Shown: positions 1 through 12,316, counted from the first letter of the stretch. The stretch is 39,191 nt of DNA from Ectocarpus siliculosus (GCA_000310025.1 FN649751.1:1-39191); one strand, 5' to 3'. The notes: generated by a model not told the origin, from the sequence alone. A program made the numbers and translations.

Positions 1-1888
1 CAATGGTCACGTTCGGACAACGGGGGCGATGGAACGGGGAGAAGGGTTCAGCTATGGAATGAAAATGGCCAGGGTATAGAATGAGCACCCAGACGCACCG
101 ACTGCGAAGTATGTATTGATTTGCCGTTGTCGGTCGATGTACAAGCTATTGTATGTTCACTCTTTTCCTACCCATTCTTTCCCGTCGTTGTAGTCGTTGA
201 CATATCATCTGGTAGGGGGGTTGATTTGATTGCCTGCCTTGATTGTCTACACGATGGATTGTTGTGACTTCTCGCAGGACGTGTTATGGCGGTGAAGAGA
301 CCAGATGGCGAAGAACAAGACGTGTGGTATGCTGCAACGAGAGGAATGCGTAACAGTGACGATGAATAATCAAGTCATCAGGTTGGACATTGGAATGGAG
401 ACTGTGGTTGTCTGCATCAAAATCGAAGTGAGTCTCGCCGGATAGAGAACAGCTGAACTCGGCAAGGCTGGACGACCCGATAGGTGCATTTTGATTTTAG
501 TGGCATTGTACACGGGCCGCATCGAGTTGTTGTGTACATGCTTCCAACCATGAGTTCGGACTCAATCATCGGGCTACAGCGTAGATTGGTTGTTGTATCG
601 ATGAGGTTCATGTGACCGTTGGGTGTACATGACGTGTGGATGGTTGGTCCATCCGCAGGCCCATATGAGTGTGGACATACGCACCTCTGGAGTCAGCGAA
701 GGAGTTGTGTACCGGCGGATGGTACCTCGTCCTGTCTGAATCGTCTCGACGTGGAAACGGGCCTGACCTGACGCTCCTCCGCTCTCGGAGGCACCTGTTT
801 TTGCCGTTAGAAGGGTTGGAGAGGGTGAAAGTCTGCCAGATCGTTGGCACGAAGATGGACAAAACATTCTGCCGATACCACCCAAGTGACAGTGAAAGGG
901 CAGATTCATTCACGAGATGGGTATTGACCTTGATCGTCACCAAATTGCGCCACGCGTAGTCCCCTCACAGGACATTCTTAGTATAAGCTGCACCAAGGTA
1001 CGTATTTGTATTCACGAAGGCGGTCTGCATAAGTATTTGTCTTGGTTCGGTGTGATGGGTGCCCTCTCTTCTCTCGTCACCGGTCATACAGATGTCATCT
1101 ATCGTGACACTGATAGCAATCCAAAATCCGTTCTTAGGGTTGCTCGTAGATGGACACCACCGCTGCCCCGGGACGAATGGTTTAAGATGCCGCGTTCAAC
1201 CTGCTCGCAACTTGAGGAGACCTGTACACGGCGTCTATTTCCTCGTTCGCGCGTATCGTCCTCGATGCCATCGTGACATGGTGGGCGTTGTGCTTCACAA
1301 TGGATGGTGTGAAAAGCTACGTTCGTGTTCCTCGATTAGATTGTCGTGAAAACGATGGCGGAAAGGAGTGAGCAGTGTGGGATGGGGTGGGTTGGGAGAG
1401 ATTCCGGATTGGTATGACCCACATGGCACTTTCTGGTATGCAGTTGTTGTTGAACCGACAACGAGGCTGCTGTAGAACCGAACAACTCAATTTGTGCCAA
1501 ACACTTGACAGGCCTCCCCGCGCATGGAATATATTCATGAAATGCGTCATTTGCACGGAGAAGCCTCGTTCAGGTTCACCCCCCCTCCCCCCCCTCAATG
1601 TGTTCCCAATAACGGGCACCATGCTTGTCAACATGTTGTTGCTTTGATAATGCGGAGAATTGATGCACTGGAGGGTCTCTATCATAGGTGGGACGACTGT
1701 TCACGTTGCCGCATTTCGGTCCAGCACTGACATATATATGCGCTCATAACGGAACGAGGATAAGAATAGTGAAACTGTCGCACCTCTCTCACGAATCGCA
1801 CCCACGGCATCGTGGTCTCCGCACGGGTTGGCGTCTTTGCACCCACCCCTGTGCAATCCGAATCGGAGAGCGAAACATTCCCAAAGAC
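1..1888. repeat. Dispersed repeat, copy A (homologous to 21325-22790)
   Basis: This stretch is a diverged copy of 21325-22790 in the same orientation. By eye 690-880 matches 21670-21860 at roughly 90 percent or better. Other matching blocks are 1-175, about 525-985 and 1055-1888; the homology stops just after the shared motif attcccaaagac (1877-1888). Copy A has about 300 extra bases between 180 and 510 that copy B lacks. Differences between copies change amino acids in every frame I compared, so neither copy looks like conserved coding sequence. In copy B this sequence is the 5' flank of a minus-strand membrane-protein gene; the matching gene of copy A would start just beyond base 1. Confidence 0.8.
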
Positions 1889-3103
1889 CGCATATCCGAC
1901 GACGTTTTGGTTGTGCACCTCCTAAACCCTTGAACATGTTGTCACCGATATCGCGACTGACAGCGATACGTCCTCTCGAGTTGCCTATTTTTCCAATGTG
2001 GGACCCCGGCCGAAACCTACACCCAGGATGATAACGCGTGCTGGAGGGGAATGACGTCAAGAGTAAACTCCCCGACGTGAATCAACAAACCAAAAGAGGT
2101 CAAACATGTTTCGAGATTCGTTTCCCCGTCTTACCAACCCGATGCCGGTCAAGCAAACCCTGCCTGGCCAAAGACAAAAATATTCCGCAACCATTCTAAG
2201 AAACAAACAATAACAACAGTGGGTGATCACACCACCTTCCGACGGTGCGTTTGCCTATTGAAACGCCGACGTTTGCCACAAGAGCTCACCGAACCGAACA
2301 GGTGACCTCAGCGCCAACCCCTGCCGCAATAGACGGTACGTGCATACTCTCTATGAACACCGTCGGGCAGTCACAACAAGCTTTGAACGGGCTGGGTACG
2401 TTCGGGAGGTAAGAACCATCTTCGGCCAGCCATCCGAATGCTATTGCTGTTCTTGCATCGACTGGGAAATATCAATAGGCAACTGATACTGTAGGCCTCA
2501 GCCTGTGCTCATGTGATGCTGGATCACAATCCGCGCTGTTCACCGACGATATGAGAGGAGTGGAAGACCCAAGAACACAACTTTCGGCCAATATATAAAA
2601 ACAATCTATCGATGCATGTTTCAGTGATTTACATGCGAGCCATGGGCGCCGCCCTGTTTTTCTTGCATGACGCCACCAAATCGCTCCAGTAACGGCAATC
2701 ACGGAAAAGAAAAGACGAACGCGCAGAGTCAATCTCTTATAAATTGCTTGTATTTAGTATACACCAACTAGAGCTAAATCTCGATCGCAAGACTCCGACA
2801 CGGTTCCCAAGTCAGTCTCGCATGGCACGTAGACTCTCTTCGTCCAACCTAACATCTGCTCCGATATTTCAAAATTGTGAAAGCGGCGAAGGGCCACACG
2901 TACGAACACGCATGAATCCATATATGTAGTACCCAAACCGCTGGGTGAGGCCACGAAATTTCCGGCATCTCCCCCCGCCACCCAAAAACCGACGATAGAT
3001 GGGGGCGAAGAGAAGACAACACGCCGCCCGTACAGTACAAGGCAAAACTTCCCCGACAACCGGGATCTCCATCCATCAATGCACCGCCCGCAGCTGGCGG
3101 AGA
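1889..3103. other. Intergenic, 3' flank of the YHS gene
   Basis: No gene, repeat or RNA was recognised. The open frames here are short and show no family resemblance. The minus-strand part next to 3104 should contain the 3' UTR of the YHS-domain gene, but I could not define its polyadenylation site. Confidence 0.4.
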
Positions 3104-6100
3104 TCATTGATCTAAGCAGATTTCGATATTGCACAGGCAGGCGGTGTTCATGGCGCTTCCAGTGTCGTCTGCGCCAGGAAGTGTTCCCTCCCCCCACCAC
3201 CCAGTCCAAATGCGGTTGCCGGTCGCGATGTTGCCTGGGATATCTTCCATGAAGTAGGCCTTCGGCACTTCGCTGCAAAAGCAACAACGGCAGGCAGCCG
3301 GGCACGCGCAAGCGCAGGAGAGCGATGGACGGGGGCCGATTTCGCGATGAGGCATTTTGTATGTCATATTTACCGGTTGGTGCCCTCGGACGGACGAAAT
3401 ATCTTCCCGCGTACGTCAAATGTGCCCCTTTGGCGTCTTAAAAGTTGCGCCGGAACTCATTCTCAAAGCTTTTGTGCCTCAAAAGAACAACCATGTACAT
3501 ACGATTGTTCAAGTTTGGAAGCAGTTCCGAAGTCCAGGCCGTACACAATTTAGCTGTGAATTCTGAACGGAACCTAGTCGTTGGGAGAAAATGAGCGATT
3601 TCATTCGATAATCGAGGACGTGGTGCGTCATAAATCGAAGCTGCCAACCGTAGCATGACAACCCACAACGTGGAACGTGCTAAAAAAACTCGTCATGTAT
3701 GTTTGCGAAAAACGCTCACTGATTATGCGGTTGTCCCTGTCTCCAAACGTAAAACAACTCTCCATTGCGTCTGTCAACAGTCTTCGATATCGTGGTTGGT
3801 TCTTGCAAAACGGCTTCCGAGTGAAACAAGCGGGGGGTCGGCAGATTGCCCTGTTTTCACTGTTTCGTTAGCATGCTTATGGGGCTTGAAGTCGGGTGGT
3901 GGGCTGAAGGCAGGTGTCGACGAGGTGTTTCGCAAAAAAAACAAGCCGACTTCACGGTCCAGAAAGTGGTTTTCGCATACAGCTGCCTTGCTCAAAAGAC
4001 ATTAGAGTCACCGACGAAAGGCCTCACGTATATGCCAGCGATAATTGGGCGTGGCTTTCCTTTTGGCCGTTTCCTCGGACTGGGCCCACTTCCTTTCTGG
4101 ACATCAAAATCGTACCCCCGATAACGTTTGGCTGCCCGCCTGCTGCGGTTTACCGAATGTATCCCATGGTCTCGAAAAATTTAGGGAGGTTGGTCCAATC
4201 TTAAGGGCTGCCGCGAGATCCATGGTGATGCACAACTGAAATTCTAGATCCAGGTCAAGAAAAAAACAAGCGTCAAGTCCTGTGTACTGAAATGTACCTC
4301 TGGACAGCTCGATATTGACGTGGCCTTAAGATCCCTGCTGCCACGAGAGAATACCAAGTTGCTCCAAATTGGATCGGAACGCACGGACTTGCGCTGTTCA
4401 GCAGACTTCAGGAAGAAGGATAGGATTTTCGGCAGTATGGGGGCAACAGCCAGGAATCCATCTCGACACGTCGGTCTTCCACTGTTTGGTAACAGAACAG
4501 AAGGGCCGGGAAGACAACCGGGCTACCCGAGGCTGCACATTTTTCTGCCGTAAAAGAGAGCGGTTACAAACCGGACACAGATTTCTCGAACCGTAGCCTA
4601 GCGTTCACCTTCGGAAGATGCGCAGGACGTTGTCGTCTGTGATGAGCCACGAGTTGGGGTCGGATGGCGGCCCCAAGGTCGACACAGTCCACCAATCTTC
4701 AGCAGCAATGCCTGTTAAAGTACCGATTAAGAGTAAATGGTGGAGCGGGTGCAGAAGGAACAGATGAGACACAAGGCGCCGGAAGAGCGGTTCCGGGTAA
4801 CACGTCGTGCTCGTAAAACAATAAAGGAGGACGGATCCTAACTCCTGCACTCAAAACAGGATGTCATATGCATACTGCTGAGAAGCAAGATGACCACTAG
4901 CCAGCGCTGACTGGTAGTCTAGTGGTCATCGTGCTTCTCAACAAAGTCAGCGCTGACTAGTAGCCTAGTGGTCATCGTGCTCCTCAACACATACTCTACA
5001 GCCGATGCGGTTCACTCACTTCTGGTGCATTCCCACAGAAAATGACGAGGGGTATGGAAAAATTCGATTTCCCTGTTTCTCAGCAACTTCGATGGAGGTA
5101 GGATCAAAAACAGGCTCTCTGCAGTTTGCACTTGGTGCACGTTCTCTTCTCTCTTCTTAGTAGCTTCAACACCGTGAATGCATTCCTCCAAGGCGCTCTG
5201 ACTCGTATCCCTGAGGTGTTCAACGCTCCCGTTATGCGCATGAAACTACTACAGAATAGCTACTAGGTTTTACAATAGTCAAATGCATGTATGGCACAAG
5301 CAGCGTTAGTGCGTGGGGTGAGGACACCCGTGACTTCGGCCCCAAAACAATTTTCAGCGGAAACTCGAGTCAAAAGCACAACCGCTGTGGAAACGCTTTC
5401 ACACAAGCTCGAACGAACAAGGCACCAGCGCGCGGGCGCTCTCTCTCCGAACAGAGTGGCTACCCGTGGGCCAAAGGGCATGTGTCTAACTGGGCGGCAA
5501 GAGGGAAAAAGTGTAGTTATCAGTGGCGATGACAACATTGATGCACACTGGCAAAGGTTCCCGCTTGAAAGAGATCATTTGGAAGAGGCGCTACAAGTAG
5601 TCGCCGGGACGGAGTAGAGCAGATGGTTGGGCAAGTCCCCACCGCGGAAAAGCTATCTATCATGACACGGCCGGAACCCTAGCAGAGCAAAACATGTATC
5701 TCCCCTGCACAAAGCTGATCGTCAACCAACAAAGGTTTAGGGTAGAGCCCTCCGTTGTGCAGTCTATATACCACGCACCACTCGTTCCTCCGCAGCAATA
5801 CTCCGGCGTCGTGTCCAAAATACTGTGCCAGCGATGTTACGCTCGCCGTGCTTTACGACTAACGCAGGACAAAATCCTTTGTCCTTGCCTTCTTATGACC
5901 ATGGGTTCATTGCCGGCACTCAAACAGCACAGGAAGCCTACATACAGCTCGCGACGAGGCCAGGCAGGTGATCGATACAAATCGAAGGAGAACCAATCAC
6001 TATGCGAGAGCCTGTATCTTACCGTAAGCGCAAAACCCGCCCCACGCCGGAATGTAGTCCAACGGGGATGCCTGAGGAAAACCGGAGTCAAACGGGCGAT

Positions 6101-9100
6101 ATCGGGTCGGGGGGGGGGGGGAGAGCTGGCTCGCGAAGAGCACACACGCGTTGCTGGCTTCGTGGACCTCGAACAAATTTTATCTAAACACAACAAAACC
6201 CCGTACTCAGATACATGTGGTGGCACTTATTCGATACGTAATACCCCATACACAGGGTGTGCTTCTCCATTCACTGCAATACGGCAGGGAACGGATGACC
6301 AATCTGCTTGGACACGAATTCCCATTGACAAGCCTCGAAAACAGCGCAGCGGATAGCGAACCGTGGAAAAACTGCCAAAGGTACAGAGCTGTAGTTGTCC
6401 TAGAACTGGCGCGGACGGCAGCGGTCATCGAGACCCAAAAGGAAAAAAAAAAAACATCTTCCAGACACAATACCTTGCGACCACGAGGTAGACGTTCGAA
6501 CTCGATCTCGTTCGAGAGACAAAGCTGTCTTGCACTACTGTACTTCGAACCTCGTTGTATACACGACGTGCTGCGAGTGCAACTCGTAGCCGCACTTGAG
6601 GGAATGAACCAAACAAATTGCTACCCCCTTGTCGCGGTAAAGAAGGAAAGAAACAACAAGCACCCATGTATACAACAGGGAGGATTTCTTCTGGTCAGAG
6701 AGGCAATACTTGTGCCATCCCAGTATGCAGCAGGATTTCTCCCCTACTCACAGCAAAGAAACCCTAACCCTTCAACCGTTGTGGTATCGCCTCGAAAGGG
6801 TCGTCTTTCAGTGATTGCATGGTCTAGGGGCAAGGATTGTCCCTCCGCCAGCCCCGTGAGGCGGGAGGCCAATAATTGACGAATGGATGTGGAGGCGAAG
6901 ACATAGGGTGATGTTGTAAAGACTTGACGGGTGCTTCGAGCTCCATTCATCATGCTCTCGAAGAGGGCAGAAATGATAAAGTATGTGGGCAATCTGTGAT
7001 CCAGCAGCGGCGACGAGAGGAACTACTGATCATTGATTGAACATTTGCAAATGCTGGTGTAGTGGCAAGTCGTGGAGTTGCCGCCCTGCAGCCCTTCGCG
7101 CCGTGTATTGGCAAGTCCATAGGTAGGTGTGTCTAGATTATTAGCACCCGCGCTAACCGGCTGACCAATGAAGAGACTTCAGTGACAGCGGGTAATATCA
7201 AGGTCTCGGGAATGGGAATGGGGCCAATCAATGCCAAATCATGAATCTCTCAACGTATGTATGCACATGTCAATGAACGCGTGTGTGCATACAGTACATA
7301 CATACATACATATGTGTTCTTTCGCAGCACCACACATACACTCGCCCGAACGTAGGAAGCCACTGCTGCAAAGAGCAGAGGACAGCAAAAGGGAGGGGTA
7401 TTGCAGTCCCTGCCGAAGCCCAGATATCGAGGATATCGTGGTTCCCAACAATTTGAAAATCGTTCCCAAGATCCAGCAGTCATTGTGTCAACAGCTACAA
7501 CGAACGCTACAACAACACTACTACTACTGCTGTAGACGAGTAAAACATATCAGCAACACATCCACACTCGTAGCGCCACACATACCACCCTCGCCCGAAC
7601 CTAGGAAACCACGAGGTACAGGTGTGTGCTGGTGGATGTGCTTGTTGTTTGAAAAACACAGGAGCTCCAGAGAGTTGGCAGGGCACATTTCGGGGGGGGA
7701 CAGAGAACAGAGAAGTACAGAAGTACAAATACCAGCTATGGGTCTTCACTGATCATTTTGCCCTCTCTGGACTGATCAATTACAATATACCGAAAATAGA
7801 CTAGTTGAGGCAGCTAGACGACTGATCATTTCAAAGGCTACACAGCTAACCTGCCCTACTGACCGCAGCGCGACCACCCACCAACCCTTCTACGACCCTG
7901 TCTGTGGCCACCACCCTGTCGCCGGCTTCTCTCATGGCCTACAGGTGGAGATAGCTGTTGCGTGTGCAGAAGTACACTCTGGTGTCTTTTTCTGCATTCC
8001 TCTCTCTCCCGCTCGCTCTCGCTCTCATTTTTTTTTTTTGGCAAAAAAAAAAATCTGACAGTCCAGCCTAGACCCAAAGGGGTTAAGAACAAGATGGTGT
8101 GACGAGATGTGACGATCTCTGACGCGGGTTTAGTGTGGAGCTAGTCCGACCACTGTGTGCAGGTTGGAGCCGCTTCGCTTCTTCAGTCTGTTTCCTTCCT
8201 TATCCTTCCTTTCTTTCTCAGTCGCTCGCTATCGCTCACTCCCAGGCAAGACACTGAGCAAGGTGGAACGCTTGCACTCGCTTGCTACTGCTAGCAACCA
8301 TTGTTTTTACCTGCCTAAAGTCGGAATACTAGGAACCTGTGGGCAGGTGGTCGGGGTATTCCTGAAAGATACACCCGCCCAGATGGTATCTTAGTCCAAG
8401 GGTCCAAACACCATAACAATGGAATAAAGAACAAGGTTTCATCTAGACATTGGCAACAACAGATTTCGATTGCTTTCTCTCGGCGGACGTTGTTGGTCGA
8501 CAATTTTCCCTCTATTGCCCAGGGGGACGAACATTAATTCGTTTTTGGATTGGAATTCAGTTGCAATTGCTATGTATGCAAATAGTTTTTCAGGTGCCAT
8601 ACGAGTGATGAGAACCCTGTGTGGGAGTTAACCTGATTGTACCCTGGCCAATAAAGGACTACTCGGAGAACTGTGGAACATGGCGGGTACACCATCCCTC
8701 GAAATGGCCACCCGTGTACACATAACATAGACTAGGAGCTGATTCAATGTTGCCTGAAAGCAACCTCCCAGTAGGGATACATAGCGAGGTACGTAGGATT
8801 TTGATTGTGGTCGAGGCATGGTAGGTTGATTGTGGTACGCCATGCCTCCCTGCCTCCCTATGTTCAAACGGTTGAGTCGATGATGTAGATACGTATGTGT
8901 GCTGCTAGCTTCGCAGACTTTGCAGGCTGTCTCTCAAGAGATGCTGTTGACAGCAACAATTATCGCAGGCTGTCTCAATAGACATTGTTGGCTGTATGTG
9001 ATACACACGGCATACTGCTGTGTGTACCATACCGACAAGAGATATTTCGTCGGCATTGAATTGTTGAGATACACGACACAGAATTCCACCGCACCGCAGT

Positions 9101-9512
9101 GTACATCACACATGCTATGGCTGCTCACCTCAAACAGAGCTTTGTTCTGTGCCGACGCGAACAAAAATGTGTAGCCATTGTACTTCACTGGGTACTCCTC
9201 GAAGCCATACATGGCCGCTTCCCCTTCCTTGAGGGAGAAGTAGCTCACGACATCAGCGCCGTTGAGCACGGGCTCCGTCGACGTGCCGCACTCCCACGTC
9301 GTTGTCTGTGAATCCGAAACCGCAAGGAGCTCCTGACGGTTTTCCTCCTTCTTCACAGAAACTAACCGGCCTGGGGCTGTAGCTGCCACAAAGACCCCGA
9401 TGGCAAGGAGCAATGCTATCACGGGTCCGGCGACGCCCCTCCTGCGTACCGCTCCTTGTCTGTCCCTATCAACTTTCCCTCCCAACAGGCCAGAGCTCTC
9501 GTCGTGAGGCAT
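3104..9512 (-). CDS. Membrane-anchored YHS-domain protein (4 exons, 234 aa)
   Basis: Exons on the minus strand: 9512-9129, 6071-6023, 4711-4609 and 3272-3104 (stop TGA). Each junction has GT..AG borders and matching phase (0, 1, 2). The protein has a basic N-terminus and one hydrophobic segment (residues about 27-46, LLLAIGVFVAATA) acting as a signal anchor. A YHS domain follows from about residue 81 (VLNGADVVSYF, then KYNGYTFLFAS, then YIPAWGGFCAYG at 134-145). The C-terminal part (GIAAEDWWTVSTLGP, SWLITDDNVLRIFRS, WTGWWG) matches the extension I know from algal and cyanobacterial YHS proteins. The invariant GGFC core is encoded by a 49-base microexon. YHS domains are thought to bind metal; the substrate is unknown. 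I chose the ATG at 9512 because it directly precedes the anchor; the frame stays open upstream to an ATG at 10082 that would add a second hydrophobic leader. Confidence 0.85.
3273..4608 (-). other. YHS gene intron 3
   Basis: Intron of 1336 bases. On the minus strand the donor is AG^GTGAAC at 4608 and the acceptor TTTTGCAG ends at 3273. The phase (2 then 1) joins cleanly into the Ser of FRSEV. I see nothing else in it. Confidence 0.8.
4880..4939. repeat. Perfect-but-one inverted repeat, 21-base arms
   Basis: Arms 4880-4900 and 4919-4939 are reverse complements with one mismatch, separated by an 18-base loop that itself holds the palindrome cagcgctg. The transcript of either strand could fold into a 21-bp hairpin. 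It lies in intron 2 of the YHS gene. It could be a small-RNA precursor, the remnant of a miniature inverted-repeat element, or chance; the sequence alone does not decide. Confidence 0.75.
4902..4989. repeat. Tandem duplication, 46-base period
   Basis: The segment starting cagcgctgact at 4902 is repeated at 4948 with a few substitutions, each copy running to ctcaaca. It duplicates the loop and right arm of the adjacent hairpin, so the right arm exists twice (about 4919-4939 and 4965-4985). Confidence 0.8.
6072..9128 (-). other. YHS gene intron 1 (3057 bases)
   Basis: Donor GAG^GTGAGC at 9128, acceptor TTTTCCTCAG ending at 6072, both phase 0. A poly-G run lies near 6108-6120. It holds a direct repeat pair (7325-7364 and 7570-7610), a CATA microsatellite near 7300 and A/T homopolymers near 8030-8050. 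Two plus-strand open frames of 220 and 242 codons (5694-6356, 6151-6879) overlap the intron and microexon but resemble no family; I treat them as chance. Confidence 0.75.
7325..7610. repeat. Direct repeat pair within YHS intron 1
   Basis: A unit of about 40 bases (agc.ccacacata, then ctcgcccgaac.taggaa) occurs at 7325-7364 and again at 7570-7610 with a few differences and a small insertion. The copies are 245 bases apart, in the same direction. Confidence 0.65.
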
Positions 9513-11289
9513 GCCTTCCCTCCGCGTGCGGGGACGTCGGCGATTGGACCGGTTTAATACGGTGGAGTCGACAAACACACGCGCGTTTGGTACGGAGAAG
9601 TCGATGAACGCAGTCGTAGGAATGCGGGTCACGCGACTGCACACGCAACGGCCGGGGTATCCAACCACCGCCGTGTGGGCATCACGATCACGGTAATCGG
9701 TAAGGGCGTATATTACGGTGTTTGTTTGCGAAGTTGAAATTTCAGTTTCATCTTGGTCTTTTTGATCCCCCCGAGCGCCGAAGACCGATGGATCTTTAGG
9801 AATCCAATCTTTTGCTTTATGGAAATGCCCCCAAAGACCGCAGGAAAGCTTGAATTCAGTCTTGCTCATTTTGGTCTTTGAAGGAACAATTTTTGATTGG
9901 CCTACACACCCCGAGATACTCCCGACGTCCTCCCGACACCGCCGCACCATCCATCCCGTGGAGCTGCCCAAACACACACACCTTGGCCGCCGTAGACGAC
10001 ACCATGGCGAACCAACTACAAACAGCAGCAGTGCCGCCAGACCACAGACGGTCAGACAAACGTCGCTGCACCGCACACCCATTGCATGCTGCCGACATGG
10101 TGCAACTTTTGCTTCAGTTTATGCGTGGACAGAAGCATGCCGCTCTACATGCATGCTCATAATAAGTGACACATCAAGCCGCGGCGTGAGGAGGGTGAGG
10201 CGGTGAGGCGGGCGGCATAGATCTCAGGAGTGCGGCACAGGTGGTGGAGGCGGAGGTGATGGAGATGGGGATGCTTGAAGCGGCGTGGGGGCGTGAGGAG
10301 CTGCAGCGCGTGCGTCCTGTGGACCGTGCTGTGGTGATTTGTTTGACAGGAAACGATCGACTCCGTCGACTGCGATATATATGTATCACAACTTGTTCGC
10401 GTGCTGTAGGGGTACGTACACACATGCATGCCTCCACTTTTTCCGGCGCTACGCTTCCCATGCACTCCCGGTAACTGAACTGGGCCAACCGCCTGTTCAT
10501 GAATTAGTACGTTGCTCCATCAGTATTCTCCATGACTGGGGGTGAGGGTGATAGTGGAGTATGTAGTAGTAGTAGCCTTGTTGGGGTGAAAGCGGAAGCT
10601 CGGAAATAAATATGTTTGGTGTTTCGAGTCGGCTCAACCATCTGTCTGCCGCCGCCGGCAAAGGGGCTCCGTCGTATTGAACGCAACGTTCTAGGAAATT
10701 TCCGTATGTTCAAGACTGAAATATTGCGCTCCGGTCTTCGCAAGCTATTTTTGAAACCAAAATTCAATCTTGGGCCGGAATTCCTTCAAACTTCCAAGAC
10801 TGAAATGAATGGGAGACCATTTCGCAAACACCCTATTAACGAAGTGCCGAAAATCAAAATCGAAAATATCAAAATCAAAATCGAGATCTGATTGGTCGAA
10901 TATCTGCGACCTCCTGACGACGCCCTTTGATTTTCGATAAGTTCCTCTGTCTGGGAAGAAGTCCCCGGGGGACTTTTTTTATCAAAATCAAAATCAAAAA
11001 GGAAAGGAGTTCAAGACTTCGAAGGCTTGGAGCACCTGCCGCGAGGCCGCTGCAAAGCAGGTGTACGACACGACCTGCTGCACACTGCTTATAGAGGGGC
11101 TATCGGCACTCTACCACCGACAACATGGCCATTATTTGTAACCAGAAGACTCTGCTCGCCGGCAAGCCACAAAACGGGCCGGCTCGTTGGGCACTCGAGG
11201 AGAAAATGCCGATCGTGACAACAAGCGGTGAACGGACTGACGATCAGAACAGGGCTGCGCGGCTTTTTCGGGCTGTTCCGTGCGGGAGA

Positions 11290-11640
11290 GGGTAGTTGCA
11301 ACCTTTTTTCTCCACACTCACGATACCCCAAGGCATCTAACCTTGTACGGGACAGATGGTGGGTAAAGCTACCTCCCGTCGCGTGGCATTGCTGATGCTG
11401 TTGCTTGCTCCTTCGAAGAGTTATCGCTGAAAAACTAAACTGTGAGCAGACATTCGGCGCGAACTTGAACTATCCGCTCTCTGACGTGGATTTTTTAGGG
11501 TCAACCAAAACTTTTTTCCCTACACGCACGATACCCCACGGTAGCAGAAGTTGGGCTTGAAAGATGAAGCAGAGACGTACCTCCTGCCGCGTGGCGTTGC
11601 TGTTGCTGTTGCTTCCTTCTTCGGGAAGTTATTGGTGGAT
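11290..11640 (+). repeat. Diverged tandem duplication with a leader-peptide-like frame
   Basis: Unit 1 (about 11290-11432) and unit 2 (about 11505-11640) align: both have a T-rich stretch, then cacgcacgatacccca-like sequence, then an ATG frame. Unit 2 starts at 11564 (MKQRRTSCRVALLLLLLP...) and resembles a secretory leader; its frame runs on to 11812. Unit 1 starts at 11356 (MVGKATSRRVALLMLLLAPS) and stops after 24 codons. A weaker third copy of the T-rich part lies near 11715-11760. Either these are duplicated first exons of a small secreted protein or noncoding tandem repeats; I cannot tell. Confidence 0.5.
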
Positions 11641-11976
11641 ATCACAACCCGTGGCGGCCCAAAACACCCAACTTGAAGTGACCGCTAGCAACCGTTGGCA
11701 TTTTTGCTTCAACACAACCTTTTTTTTCCGGCGCATTCGGCACCTCACGGCCCCAAACCTTGGCATTGCCCAACAGCCCATGTTTCCAGCTCCTTCCGGA
11801 TACCTTTCTTGAGGCAACTTGTTGAGTATTTGGCGAGATATCGGCTAACACGTGAACAGAAGAGCGTAAAACGCACCCTAGAAAAATCACCGCTGCGCTG
11901 CTGGCTCTTCCCCTGGTGCCAGGTCTTTTTGATTTTTTGCCTCATCTGTCTCCTATCCTCGTTAACCTACACGACC

Positions 11977-11981
11977 CTCTT
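11977..11981. repeat. Target-site duplication CTCTT, left copy
   Basis: CTCTT immediately before the left LTR is repeated immediately after the right LTR (19025-19029). A 5-base duplication is typical for Ty1/copia integration. Confidence 0.9.
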
Positions 11982-12306
11982 TGAAAGGTAAACTACGCGG
12001 GGTGCAGCAAGCACGTTCTGGACGTTACTTGGGGCACTGGGTAGTCGGCCGTGTTAGGCCGAGAGAGAGAGATTGAGAGAGAGTTGGAGAGAGAGTGGGA
12101 GAAGGAAACTTGATTGGAGAGAGACAGTGGTGGTGGTGGAGAGAGAGAGGAAGAAGTGAGCGCAGCACGCACACAAGCTTCATCGCACCAACCACGCCAA
12201 AAGGGTCCCCGTGACCGCACCGATGGTACCCTGCAACACACGAAATTCCCAACACGTATCCCCCTGGGATCCTCACGACCAGATACTGCTGCGAGTATAT
12301 CTAACA
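11982..12306 (-). repeat. LTR (3' LTR of the copia element)
   Basis: 325 bases, identical to 18700-19024 except one A/G difference near 12172. It contains a GA-rich stretch (12060-12155). On the element's strand it starts TGTTAGATAT and ends ACCTTTCA. Confidence 0.95.
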
Positions 12307-12316
12307 TCCCCCCTGC
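12307..12316 (-). other. Polypurine tract of the copia element
   Basis: On the minus strand GCAGGGGGGA directly abuts the 3' LTR, the position and composition expected of the plus-strand priming site. Confidence 0.8.

Larger units (their letters stand above)
4712..6022 (-). other. YHS gene intron 2
   Basis: Intron of 1311 bases between the microexon (donor G^GTAAGA) and exon 3 (acceptor TTTAACAG). It contains the hairpin and 46-base duplication described at 4880-4989. Plus-strand frames that cross it, and one that runs antisense over the microexon, have no recognisable product. Confidence 0.8.
9513..11981. other. Intergenic region between the YHS gene and the copia element
   Basis: This is the 5' flank of the YHS gene and the left flank of the retrotransposon. 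It contains short ATCAAA-rich arrays (10850-10886, 10981-11000) and a diverged tandem duplication (11290-11640) described separately. The minus-strand frame of the YHS exon stays open to 10082 without clear homology. No other gene is recognised. Confidence 0.5.

Noticed and set aside
669-959. Plus-strand frame partly conserved between the two repeat copies
   Set aside because: Differences between copies change amino acids and copy B has a stop; the same holds for the minus-strand frames, so there is no sign of coding constraint.
6244-6275. Alternative minus-strand exon reading TPCVWG before a GT, considered as the missing YHS exon
   Set aside because: Its acceptor would start with a TGA in the required phase; the exon at 6023-6071 fits phase and motif perfectly.
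5694-6879. Two long plus-strand frames (220 and 242 codons)
   Set aside because: They run antisense over the YHS microexon and its introns, overlap each other and resemble no known protein.
9513-10082. Upstream extension of YHS exon 1 to a Met with a hydrophobic leader
   Set aside because: The frame is open but the added ~190 residues look like noncoding sequence, and the Met at 9512 directly precedes the expected anchor.
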